Shown here in pieces: positions 1 to 5,690 of a stretch of 15,282 nucleotides of DNA. A model generated the notes under the pieces. It made no database searches. It was not told the DNA's origin and worked only from the letters and a program-made list of their open reading frames with translations. The first letter of the stretch is position 1. Each line of letters opens with the position of its first letter. A program made the translations under genes and the position numbers. Where the stretch lies: positions 1 through 15,282 of the forward strand of contig JBBRGG010000065.1 of NCBI GenBank assembly GCA_038240875.1. Direction: 5' to 3'. This DNA is from JBBRGG01 sp038240875 (lineage in GTDB: Bacteria > Planctomycetota > Phycisphaerae > Phycisphaerales > UBA1924).

Positions 1-696
1 CGCCCCGACCGCAAGATCATCACCGCTGAGGACCCCGTCGAATATAACTTCGAGGGAATCAACCAGTGCCAGGTCCGCGAAGCCATCGGGCTTGGGTTCC
101 CGCAGATCTTGCGATCCATGCTCCGCCAAGCTCCCAACATCATCCTGGTCGGTGAAATCCGCGACAAGGAAGTCGCCGAAATCGCAATCCAGGCAGCACT
201 TACGGGCCACTTGGTCTTCTCTACGCTCCACACCAACGACGCACCCAGTGCCATCACGCGTCTGGTAGACATGGGCGTGAAGCCCTTCCTTGTTGCAAGC
301 TCCATCCAAGCCGTCATGGCCCAGCGATTGATTCGTATGAGCTGCAAGGAATGCAAAAAGGTCGCCGATCCTTCCGAGTTTGACCCCAAGCACTTCGCTT
401 TGACCGGCATCACCATCGACGAAGCCAAAGGCAAGGTCATGCGCGGCAGCGGCTGCGCCAACTGCGTTCAAACCGGCTACCGCGGTCGAAAGGCTATCTT
501 CGAGATGATGCTCATGAACACCCAAATCCGCGAGTTGGCTTTCCAGCAAGCTCCAATTTCTGACATCCGCAAAGCCGCGATTAGCTCCGGCATGCGAACC
601 CTCGTGCAAGACGGCAAGATCAAGATCTTGACGGGCCAAACCACTCCAGAAGAAATCGCCTCTTCGACTCAGGTCGAAATCGAATCCTTGCACTAG
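1..696 (+). CDS. pilB: PilB/GspE-type pilus or secretion assembly ATPase, C-terminal part (5' end outside window)
   Basis: This is a cytoplasmic hexameric ATPase that powers addition of pilin or pseudopilin subunits. The frame is open from base 1, so the gene starts upstream; 231 codons are visible. Visible in order are the Asp box (ITAEDPVEY, codons 7-15), Walker B (ILVGEIRD with the catalytic Glu), the His box (TGHLVFSTLHTNDAPS) and two CxxC pairs (codons 115/118 and 152/155). These CxxC pairs form the zinc-binding motif found in PilB/GspE and absent from PilT. Walker A must lie upstream. The stretch before Walker B reads LRQAPN, where the two other ATPases here have acidic residues (RQDPD, RSDPD). 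pilT follows after 116 nt, which favours a pilus assembly role. A GspE or MshE name is equally defensible because the N-terminal domain cannot be seen. The family call is certain; the symbol is tentative. Confidence 0.93.
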   Translation, partial: RPDRKIITAEDPVEYNFEGINQCQVREAIGLGFPQILRSMLRQAPNIILVGEIRDKEVAEIAIQAALTGHLVFSTLHTNDAPSAITRLVDMGVKPFLVASSIQAVMAQRLIRMSCKECKKVADPSEFDPKHFALTGITIDEAKGKVMRGSGCANCVQTGYRGRKAIFEMMLMNTQIRELAFQQAPISDIRKAAISSGMRTLVQDGKIKILTGQTTPEEIASSTQVEIESLH

Positions 697-812
697 TCCT
701 GTTCTTGTACCTTGACTTTCTAGGTACCTTGCCACTTTGATAGCTCACATGTGTTCCTGATTCCAGAACGCTTTGGCCTTCGCACCCTGACTTTGCCTTT
801 CCGGAGTTTCCC
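697..812 (+). promoter_or_regulatory. Gap between pilB and pilT with small inverted repeats
   Basis: This 116-nt gap has no coding signal. GTACCT at 707-712 and AGGTAC at 722-727 form a perfect 6-bp inverted repeat with a 9-nt loop. The 8-mer GTACCTTG also occurs as a direct repeat at 707-714 and 724-731. CACATGTG at 746-753 is a palindrome. GTT-CTG (753-759, with C756 bulged) can pair with CAG-AAC (764-769). No T-tract follows any of these, so a classical terminator is not supported. TTGACT at 712-717 resembles a -35 box but no good -10 box follows. The gap may hold an operator or an mRNA processing site; the function is unknown. Confidence 0.3.
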
Positions 813-1946
813 ATGACCACGATGCAGATCGATCGCCTGCTCGACACCGTTGTAAAGCTCAGCGCCAGCGACCTTCACTTAACCGTCGGGCGTCGGCCCA
901 CCATCCGCCACCATGGTGGTCTCAAGGACCTCAACACCAAAGTCCTCGAATCCGACGACATGGTTGGTTTGATGAAGTCCATCACGCCCGAACGCAACCA
1001 ACAAGAACTCCAGGAAGAAGGCGGCACCGACTTCGGCTTTGCCTATGGCGACGCCGCCCGCTTCCGTGTTTCGATCTTCCGTCAGCGTGGCGATATCGCC
1101 ATGGTCTTACGTCAGATTCCAAACAAACTGCTAACTTTTGAGCAGATTGGCCTACCCGAAGTCGTGCGCGACCTGATCCGCCGTCCTCGTGGCATGTTCC
1201 TGGTTACCGGACCAACCGGTTCAGGCAAGACCACTTCGCTCGCAACGATGATTGACTATGTCAACATCACCATGGATCGGCACATTGTCACGATGGAAGA
1301 CCCGATCGAATACTACCACTACCACAAGAAGTCGATCGTCAACCAGCGTGAAGTGGGCAATGACGTGCCGAGCTTCTCCGAAGCACTCCGCCGCGTTCTG
1401 CGATCCGACCCTGACGTGATCCTCGTCGGCGAAATGCGCGACTTGGAAACCATCGAATCGGCAATTCGTGCCGCCGAAACAGGCCACTTGGTCTTTGCTA
1501 CGTTGCACACAACTGGGGCAGCAAAGACTATCGACCGTATTGTCGATGCCTTCCCCGTCACCCAACAAAACCAGATCCGCGTCCAGCTCTCAACTGCTTT
1601 GTTGTGCATTCTGTCGCAGGCGCTTCTGGCTCGCGTCGACCAGCCAGGCATGGTGGCGGCATACGAGTTCCTCGTGATTACTCCAGCAATTGCCAACCTG
1701 ATCCGCGAAGCCAAGACCTTTCGCATCGACTCAGCGATTCAAACCGGCAAAAAATTCGGTATGCAGCTTCTCGATGACCACCTCTGGTCACTGTACATGC
1801 GAAACATGATAAGTGCCGAGGAAATGATTGACGTAAGCAAAAATCCAACTGACCTAAGCGATCGCATCCATAAACTTGGCCGAACGATCGGCCGAATGGA
1901 ATGGGACGAGGTTGATGAAACTCCAAGCGAGAAGAACAAGGCTTGA
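813..1946 (+). CDS. pilT: PilT-type type IV pilus retraction ATPase
   Basis: PilT is a cytoplasmic hexameric ATPase that depolymerises type IV pili, driving twitching motility and DNA uptake. The protein has 377 residues, slightly longer than typical PilT (about 340-370). The N-terminal PAS-like domain carries the family signature SASDLHL at 17-23. Walker A GPTGSGKT is at 133-140, the Asp box MEDPIEY at 161-167, Walker B VILVGEMRD at 202-210 and the His box from T223. The CxxC zinc motif of PilB is absent, as expected for PilT. The retraction motif AIRNLIRE appears as AIANLIRE (292-299), with Arg replaced by Ala. GMQLLDDHL near residue 320 matches the PilT C-terminal signature. A charged tail of roughly 30 residues follows. 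The start is supported by GGAG at 803-806, 6 nt upstream. PilU is a less likely alternative. Confidence 0.96.
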   Translation: MTTMQIDRLLDTVVKLSASDLHLTVGRRPTIRHHGGLKDLNTKVLESDDMVGLMKSITPERNQQELQEEGGTDFGFAYGDAARFRVSIFRQRGDIAMVLRQIPNKLLTFEQIGLPEVVRDLIRRPRGMFLVTGPTGSGKTTSLATMIDYVNITMDRHIVTMEDPIEYYHYHKKSIVNQREVGNDVPSFSEALRRVLRSDPDVILVGEMRDLETIESAIRAAETGHLVFATLHTTGAAKTIDRIVDAFPVTQQNQIRVQLSTALLCILSQALLARVDQPGMVAAYEFLVITPAIANLIREAKTFRIDSAIQTGKKFGMQLLDDHLWSLYMRNMISAEEMIDVSKNPTDLSDRIHKLGRTIGRMEWDEVDETPSEKNKA

Positions 1947-2053
1947 TTTAGTGAAAATGTATAAGCAATAATCCGCGCGACGTATCTGATTTTATGATAT
2001 GTTTGGAGCGCATTGCTCGAACCCATGTGATAGACTAGCCGAATCGAGAGTGT

Positions 2054-2084
2054 GGGCGGATGAGTGGTAACCTGCCATTCGCCC
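2054..2084 (+). terminator. Hairpin downstream of pilT, possible weak terminator
   Basis: GGGCGGATG (2054-2062) pairs with CATTCGCCC (2076-2084), giving 9 bp including one G-U pair and a 13-nt loop. The sequence after it is T-rich but interrupted (CTTCCGCTTCGTTT), so this is not a textbook intrinsic terminator. It lies 108 nt after the pilT stop codon. It could also be a regulatory or mRNA-stabilising stem-loop. Confidence 0.4.
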
Positions 2085-2132
2085 CTTCCGCTTCGTTTGG
2101 GCTTGTTTTGCGCTTTGGAATATCTTAGTTGA

Positions 2133-2177
2133 ACCAGACTAATATCTACCAGAATACTAACGACCAGACTAGCTAAA
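2133..2177 (+). repeat. Three direct repeats spaced 15 bp apart (ACCAGA core)
   Basis: ACCAGACTA starts at 2133 and 2163, and the variant ACCAGAATA starts at 2148, so the ACCAGA core recurs exactly every 15 bp three times. Outside the core the units differ, which argues against a recent tandem duplication and for maintained spacing. The related AGACTAGC also occurs upstream at 2032-2039. This pattern resembles an array of regulator sites, but no protein can be named. Confidence 0.5.
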
Positions 2178-2300
2178 ACGAGAATGAAGGTAGTCTATTG
2201 TGCTCATGATATGTTTCAGTCATTGTTCCTGTAAGTGGAAGCCTTTGTTTAACTAGAGCCAGATACGGAGCAAGCCGGTTTCACTTAAGTAGACAGGGTT

Positions 2301-2317
2301 CAGGTTTGGGCTTTGCA
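2301..2317 (+). promoter_or_regulatory. Possible sigma-54 (-24/-12) promoter upstream of gspE
   Basis: CAGGTTTGGGCTTTGCA has GG at 2303-2304 and GC at 2315-2316 with the 10-nt spacing required by sigma-54, and a full TTGCA -12 element. The -24 side is poor: only GG and a later G of YTGGCACG match. Transcription would start near 2328, about 80 nt before the gspE start codon. Pilus genes in several Proteobacteria use sigma-54, but this is a weak match and may be chance. Confidence 0.22.
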
Positions 2318-2355
2318 GTGACTATTGAAATATTAAGTGACGTGAAGTAGCGAAC

Positions 2356-2387
2356 GAAGACTGACCCAGAAGAAGACTGGCCCAGAA
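2356..2387 (+). repeat. 16-bp tandem duplication just before gspE
   Basis: GAAGACTGACCCAGAA (2356-2371) is followed directly by GAAGACTGGCCCAGAA (2372-2387), matching at 15 of 16 positions. The second copy ends 19 nt before the preferred gspE start, so the duplication lies in the leader next to the ribosome binding site. It does not preserve a reading frame and is non-coding. Confidence 0.75.
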
Positions 2388-2396
2388 CATCTAGAT

Positions 2397-2400
2397 GAGG
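2397..2400 (+). promoter_or_regulatory. Ribosome binding site that decides the gspE start
   Basis: GAGG sits 6 nt before the ATG at 2407. The in-frame ATG at 2395 has no Shine-Dalgarno-like sequence upstream; in fact the GAGG overlaps and follows that codon. Start at 2407 (MPTIDPTEM) is therefore preferred over 2395 (MRICMPTID). Confidence 0.6.
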
Positions 2401-2406
2401 ATTTGC

Positions 2407-4146
2407 ATGCCGACGATCGATCCAACGGAAATGAAGGGGCGCAAGATCGGTCGAGTCCTCACCAAAATGGGGAAGGTCAGTCGTGAGCAGGTCCATGAAG
2501 CACTCGAGATCCAGAAGACCCGTAAGGTGCCTTTGGGCAAGTTGCTGGTCGAGCTTGGGTATATAAAGCAGCAAGATGTTGCCGAAGCTCTCGCGGGCCA
2601 GGCGGGTATGGAGTATGTGGATCTTGCTGGCTTTGAGGTTCCCGAATCGATCCGCGAGGTGATCCCGGCGGAGAATGTTCGCTCGTACGAGATTATTCCG
2701 GTTGAGTACAACCCAACGTCGAAGAAGCTCAAGATCGCGGTCAAGAGCCCGGACAACTTTCGAGCCGTCGACGATCTGCGGATGTTGATGAGTGTGAACG
2801 TGACGGCGGCAGTGGGCGACCCCGCGCTCATTGATGCGCAGATCAAGAAGTATTTCAGCAAGAAGGAATCGATCAGCGACGTGGTGTCGAATCTTGCGAC
2901 AGACAAAAAGTTTGAGAAGCTCGACGTGGGTGGCGGTGACAAATCAATCGACATCGACGCGCTTAATGAAGCCCAGCAGGACAATCAGGTTGTCAAACTT
3001 ATCAACCTCGTGTTGCTCCAGGCAATCAAGGACAAGGCAAGCGATATCCACTTTGAACCCTTTGAGAAGGAGTTCAAGATGCGGTATCGCATCGACGGCG
3101 TTCTTTATGAAATGGTGCCGCCACCCAAGCAGCTTGGGCCCGCGATTACCAGCCGCGTGAAGGTCATGGCGAAGCTGGACATCGCCGAACGACGCATGCC
3201 TCAGGACGGTCGTATCGAGTTGAGCGTTGGCGGCAAACAGGTTGACTTGCGTGTGGCGATCCTGCCAACGATCCACGGCAAATCATGCGTGATGCGTGTG
3301 CTCGACCGCAGCAACACCGAGCTCGCGCTCGACCGCATCGGTTTGCGTCCTGATGACTTTGATCGTTTCGTTCGATTGATCAATCGCCCCAACGGCATCG
3401 TGGTTGTGACTGGCCCAACCGGCTCGGGCAAGACGACGACGTTGTACGCAGCCCTCGCGAGGGTCAACGATATTGAGACCAAGATTCTGACGGCTGAAGA
3501 TCCGGTCGAGTATGACATCGATGGTCTTTGCCAATGCCAGGTGAACGAGGATGCGGGAACCACGTTTGCGAAGCTGCTTCGTAGCTTCCTGCGTCAAGAC
3601 CCGGACATTATCCTGGTCGGTGAAATTCGCGACCTCGAAACGGCACAGATCGCGATCCAGGCGTCGCTCACGGGCCACTTGGTGCTTACGACTTTGCACA
3701 CCAATGACGCACCCAGCAGCGTGATTCGGCTGGTGGACCTGGGCGTGGAGCCCTTCTTGCTTACAGCGACGATGGAAGGCATCGTGGCGCAGCGGTTGGT
3801 TCGCACGATTTGCAAGCATTGCAAGGAAGAGTACGTGCCGAAGGAAGAGGAGCTGATGGAGCTCAATTTGTTGCCCGACGACGTGCGTGGAAAGCGGTTC
3901 ATGCGTGGCCGCGGGTGCGAGAATTGCAACAAATCGGGCTTTCGCGGGCGTATGGCACTCTTTGAGATCATGGAAGTGAACGACGAATTGCGCGAGCTCG
4001 TAATGAAGAACAGCAACACCAACGTCTTGCGAGCGCAAGCGCGTCGTCGCGGCATGCGGACGCTGCGCGAGAGTGGGTTGCTCGCGATCTTTGAAGGTCA
4101 GACAACGATCGATGAAGTTGTTCGCGAAACGATCTCGGAAGAATAA
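2407..4146 (+). CDS. gspE: GspE/PilB-type assembly ATPase, full length
   Basis: This is the cytoplasmic ATPase expected to drive pseudopilus or pilus polymerisation through the GspF/PilC platform. The protein has 579 residues, normal for GspE/PilB. The N-terminal ~150 residues (KIGRVLTKMGKVSREQV onward) look like the MshEN/GspE-N domain; some MshEN domains bind cyclic di-GMP, but I did not verify the binding residues. The ATPase core has SDIHFEPFE, Walker A GPTGSGKT at 336-343, the Asp box TAEDPVEY at 362-369, Walker B IILVGEIRD at 401-409 (Glu406) and the His box from T422. The zinc motif is C469-C472 and C504-C507. All catalytic elements are intact. gspF follows after 260 nt and then the pseudopilins, so this ATPase is probably the partner of that set. 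By eye it uses more G-ending codons (GTG, ACG, GCG) than pilT. Confidence 0.96.
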   Translation: MPTIDPTEMKGRKIGRVLTKMGKVSREQVHEALEIQKTRKVPLGKLLVELGYIKQQDVAEALAGQAGMEYVDLAGFEVPESIREVIPAENVRSYEIIPVEYNPTSKKLKIAVKSPDNFRAVDDLRMLMSVNVTAAVGDPALIDAQIKKYFSKKESISDVVSNLATDKKFEKLDVGGGDKSIDIDALNEAQQDNQVVKLINLVLLQAIKDKASDIHFEPFEKEFKMRYRIDGVLYEMVPPPKQLGPAITSRVKVMAKLDIAERRMPQDGRIELSVGGKQVDLRVAILPTIHGKSCVMRVLDRSNTELALDRIGLRPDDFDRFVRLINRPNGIVVVTGPTGSGKTTTLYAALARVNDIETKILTAEDPVEYDIDGLCQCQVNEDAGTTFAKLLRSFLRQDPDIILVGEIRDLETAQIAIQASLTGHLVLTTLHTNDAPSSVIRLVDLGVEPFLLTATMEGIVAQRLVRTICKHCKEEYVPKEEELMELNLLPDDVRGKRFMRGRGCENCNKSGFRGRMALFEIMEVNDELRELVMKNSNTNVLRAQARRRGMRTLRESGLLAIFEGQTTIDEVVRETISEE

Positions 4147-4212
4147 TTGAAGTATCGCAGCATGACGGAGCCTCACTTGAAGAATGTTGGGGTACTCAAG
4201 GCGACTAAGACT

Positions 4213-4239
4213 GGGCCGATGGAAAGTAGCCAATGGCCC
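4213..4239 (+). promoter_or_regulatory. Stable hairpin downstream of gspE
   Basis: GGGCCGATGG (4213-4222) pairs with CCAATGGCCC (4230-4239) with one A-A mismatch and one G-U pair, closing a 7-nt loop AAAGTAG. It lies 66 nt after the gspE stop. With no T-tract downstream it is more likely an mRNA-stabilising or processing structure than an intrinsic terminator. Confidence 0.5.
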
Positions 4240-4332
4240 CTGGGCTAAGGCAGCATCAGGATCCAAGCGATCATGATGGCAGGAAAGTGCACCAGACATA
4301 AAGCAGACTCACAAGGCAAGATAATGACAGAG

Positions 4333-4352
4333 CCCTCTCTCGAAGAGAAGGG
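4333..4352 (+). promoter_or_regulatory. Hairpin in the gspF leader
   Basis: CCCTCTCT (4333-4340) pairs with AGAG (4344-4347) and AGGG (4349-4352), leaving A4348 bulged and a CGA loop: 8 bp in total. It is the second of three stem-loops before gspF. Confidence 0.4.
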
Positions 4353-4373
4353 GTATCCAAGGCAGAATGACAA

Positions 4374-4389
4374 GGGAGCAAATGCTCCC
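4374..4389 (+). promoter_or_regulatory. Perfect inverted repeat next to the gspF ribosome binding site
   Basis: GGGAGCA (4374-4380) and TGCTCCC (4383-4389) are perfect complements separated by two bases. As RNA this folds as six G-C-rich pairs with an AAAT tetraloop. It ends 3 nt before the Shine-Dalgarno GGAGG (4393-4397) and 17 nt before the gspF ATG, so it could influence ribosome access, or act as a DNA operator. Confidence 0.5.
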
Positions 4390-4406
4390 GACGGAGGCGA
4401 AGCACC

Positions 4407-5690
4407 ATGGCGACCTTTGCGTATGAAGCATTGAATGCAGCGGGCAAGCCACAAAAGGGCACTATCGACGCAGCGACCACTGATGAGGCAATCGCGCGGA
4501 TCAAGTCGCAGGGCTTTTTCCCAACGCAAGTGCGCGAACAAAAAGTAAAGAAGTCGGGAGTGGTTCAGCCTGGGGCTGTAGTTAAGAAAAAGAAGAAGGG
4601 TGGTTTCGCTATCGGGCGCGTCGGCGTCAAGCAGATGACCACGTTCACACGGCAGCTTTCAACGCTGCAGGACGCGGGACTGCCTTTGCTGCGTTCGCTT
4701 GAAATCCTTGAAAGCCAGCAGAAGCCGGGACAGCTTAAGACAGTGCTCGCGGGAGTATGCGAAGAAGTAGAAGGTGGCAGCAGCTTGTCCGAAGCGATGG
4801 GCAAGTTCCCCAAGGGGTTCGACCGCTTCTATGTGAAGATGGTCAATGCGGGCGAGATCGGCGGCGTGCTCGACATCATCCTTCAGCGGCTCGCGGAGTT
4901 CATGGAAAAGAGCCAGAAGCTCAAGCGACGCATCCAGGGCGCGATGGTGTATCCCGCAGCGGTCATCATCATCGCGGGACTGATCCTCTTGGGCATCATG
5001 TGGTTCATCATCCCGAAGTTCGAAGAAATCTTCACGGACTTCGGCGTGGCGCTTCCCGATCTCACGATGTTCCTCATCACCACAAGCCGCTGGGTCGCAG
5101 GCACGGCTTCGCCCACGCAAGCGATTCCCGGCGTCTTTATTCTTCTTCCCGCGCCGATCTTCCTGTGGGTGGCTTGGGTCATGATCCGTAAAGCTGGCCC
5201 GGGCAAGGCCATCACGGACACGATTTTGTTGTACACGCCGATCTTCGGCAAGATCATTCGTAAGTCGGTGATTGCCCGCTTTACGCGCACGCTGGGCACG
5301 CTGATTGCGGCTGGTGTGCCAATTCTTGAAGCCATTCGCATCACCAAAGAAACCTGCGGCAACTACGTCTTTGAGAAGGCTCTTGAGAGCGTGCACAGCT
5401 CGATCCGTGAGGGTGAAGGCTTTGCGGGCCCGTTGCGCGAAAGCAAAACGTGCGACGCGATCGTCGTCAACATGATCGATGTCGGCGAGGAAACCGGCGA
5501 GATGGACGCGATGCTGATGAAGATCGCGGACAACTACGACGAAGAAGTGGACGTCGCGGTCGCATCGCTGGTGAGCTTGCTTCAGCCTTTGATGGTCGTG
5601 GTGCTGGGCGTGATTGTCGGCACGATCGTTGTCGCGATGTTCTTGCCACTGGTTGCGATGATTAACTCTCTCAACACCGGAGGTGTTTAG
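4407..5690 (+). CDS. gspF: PilC/GspF-type inner-membrane platform protein
   Basis: This is the polytopic membrane protein that couples the assembly ATPase to the growing pilus or pseudopilus. Its 427 residues are near the family norm (about 400). An N-terminal cytoplasmic segment (FAYEALNAAGKPQKG) is followed by a lysine-rich linker around residues 57-64. The first T2SSF domain starts about residue 78 (TTFTRQLSTLQDAGLPLLR), and the second about residue 290 (ARFTRTLGTLIAAGVPILEA). Hydrophobic segments lie at about 185-204, 240-262 and 393-418. Both domains keep the GE-GG/E-TGE region (NAGEIGG, DVGEETGEMD). GGAGG at 4393-4397, 9 nt upstream, supports the start. The downstream pseudopilin gene begins at the next base after the stop. 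PilC versus GspF cannot be settled from sequence alone; the GspG-K-like neighbours favour GspF. Confidence 0.96.
   Translation: MATFAYEALNAAGKPQKGTIDAATTDEAIARIKSQGFFPTQVREQKVKKSGVVQPGAVVKKKKKGGFAIGRVGVKQMTTFTRQLSTLQDAGLPLLRSLEILESQQKPGQLKTVLAGVCEEVEGGSSLSEAMGKFPKGFDRFYVKMVNAGEIGGVLDIILQRLAEFMEKSQKLKRRIQGAMVYPAAVIIIAGLILLGIMWFIIPKFEEIFTDFGVALPDLTMFLITTSRWVAGTASPTQAIPGVFILLPAPIFLWVAWVMIRKAGPGKAITDTILLYTPIFGKIIRKSVIARFTRTLGTLIAAGVPILEAIRITKETCGNYVFEKALESVHSSIREGEGFAGPLRESKTCDAIVVNMIDVGEETGEMDAMLMKIADNYDEEVDVAVASLVSLLQPLMVVVLGVIVGTIVVAMFLPLVAMINSLNTGGV
5679..5683 (+). promoter_or_regulatory. Ribosome binding site for the GTG start of the GspG-like gene
   Basis: GGAGG lies inside the last codons of gspF, 7 nt before GTG at 5691. 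The alternative ATG at 5742 lacks a comparable site. This supports the GTG start and translational coupling with gspF. Confidence 0.65.

Larger units (their letters stand above)
1994..2216 (+). repeat. 11-bp direct repeat ATGATATGTTT, two copies
   Basis: ATGATATGTTT occurs at 1994-2004 and again at 2206-2216, identical over 11 bp and 212 bp apart. The copies flank the hairpin and the 15-bp-phased repeats. A chance 11-bp match within 450 nt of AT-rich sequence is possible but uncommon. The pair could be binding sites for one regulator or a recombination scar. Confidence 0.45.
1947..2406 (+). promoter_or_regulatory. Repeat-rich non-coding region between pilT and gspE
   Basis: These 460 nt carry no convincing gene on either strand and look more AT-rich than the flanking genes. 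The region contains an 11-bp direct repeat (1994-2004 and 2206-2216), a 9-bp hairpin (2054-2084), three 15-bp-phased copies of ACCAGA-N-TA-like sequence (2133-2177), a weak sigma-54-like site (2303-2317) and a 16-bp tandem duplication (2356-2387). TAGACTA at 2031-2037 has its reverse complement at 2191-2197. I found no convincing sigma-70 promoter. The density of repeats, the break in gene packing and the change in codon style across it suggest a transcription boundary and control region for gspE. Confidence 0.5.
4147..4406 (+). promoter_or_regulatory. Leader region of gspF with three hairpins
   Basis: This 260-nt gap has no gene. It contains three good stem-loops (4213-4239, 4333-4352, 4374-4389), none followed by a T-tract. 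The last abuts the gspF ribosome binding site. TGGCA-N8-TGC around 4277-4290 resembles a sigma-54 site but has the wrong spacing. The gap may set the ratio of platform and pseudopilins to ATPase by mRNA processing or translational control; this is inference. Confidence 0.4.

Noticed and set aside
2005..2018. TGGAGCGCATTGCT as a sigma-54 promoter after pilT
   Set aside because: The GG to GC spacing is 8 nt instead of the strict 10.
2054..2100. Classical rho-independent terminator after pilT
   Set aside because: The stem is good but the downstream sequence is an interrupted T-rich stretch, so it is reported only as a possible weak terminator.
4277..4291. TGGCAGGAAAGTGCA as a sigma-54 promoter before gspF
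   Set aside because: Good TGGCA but the spacer is 9 nt, one short, and the -12 element is TGC rather than TTGC.
3283..4299. Long open frame on the minus strand opposite gspE (338 codons)
   Set aside because: It is antisense to the clearly conserved GspE ATPase, gives a His/Arg/Gln-rich product with no recognisable domain, and is a typical shadow frame.
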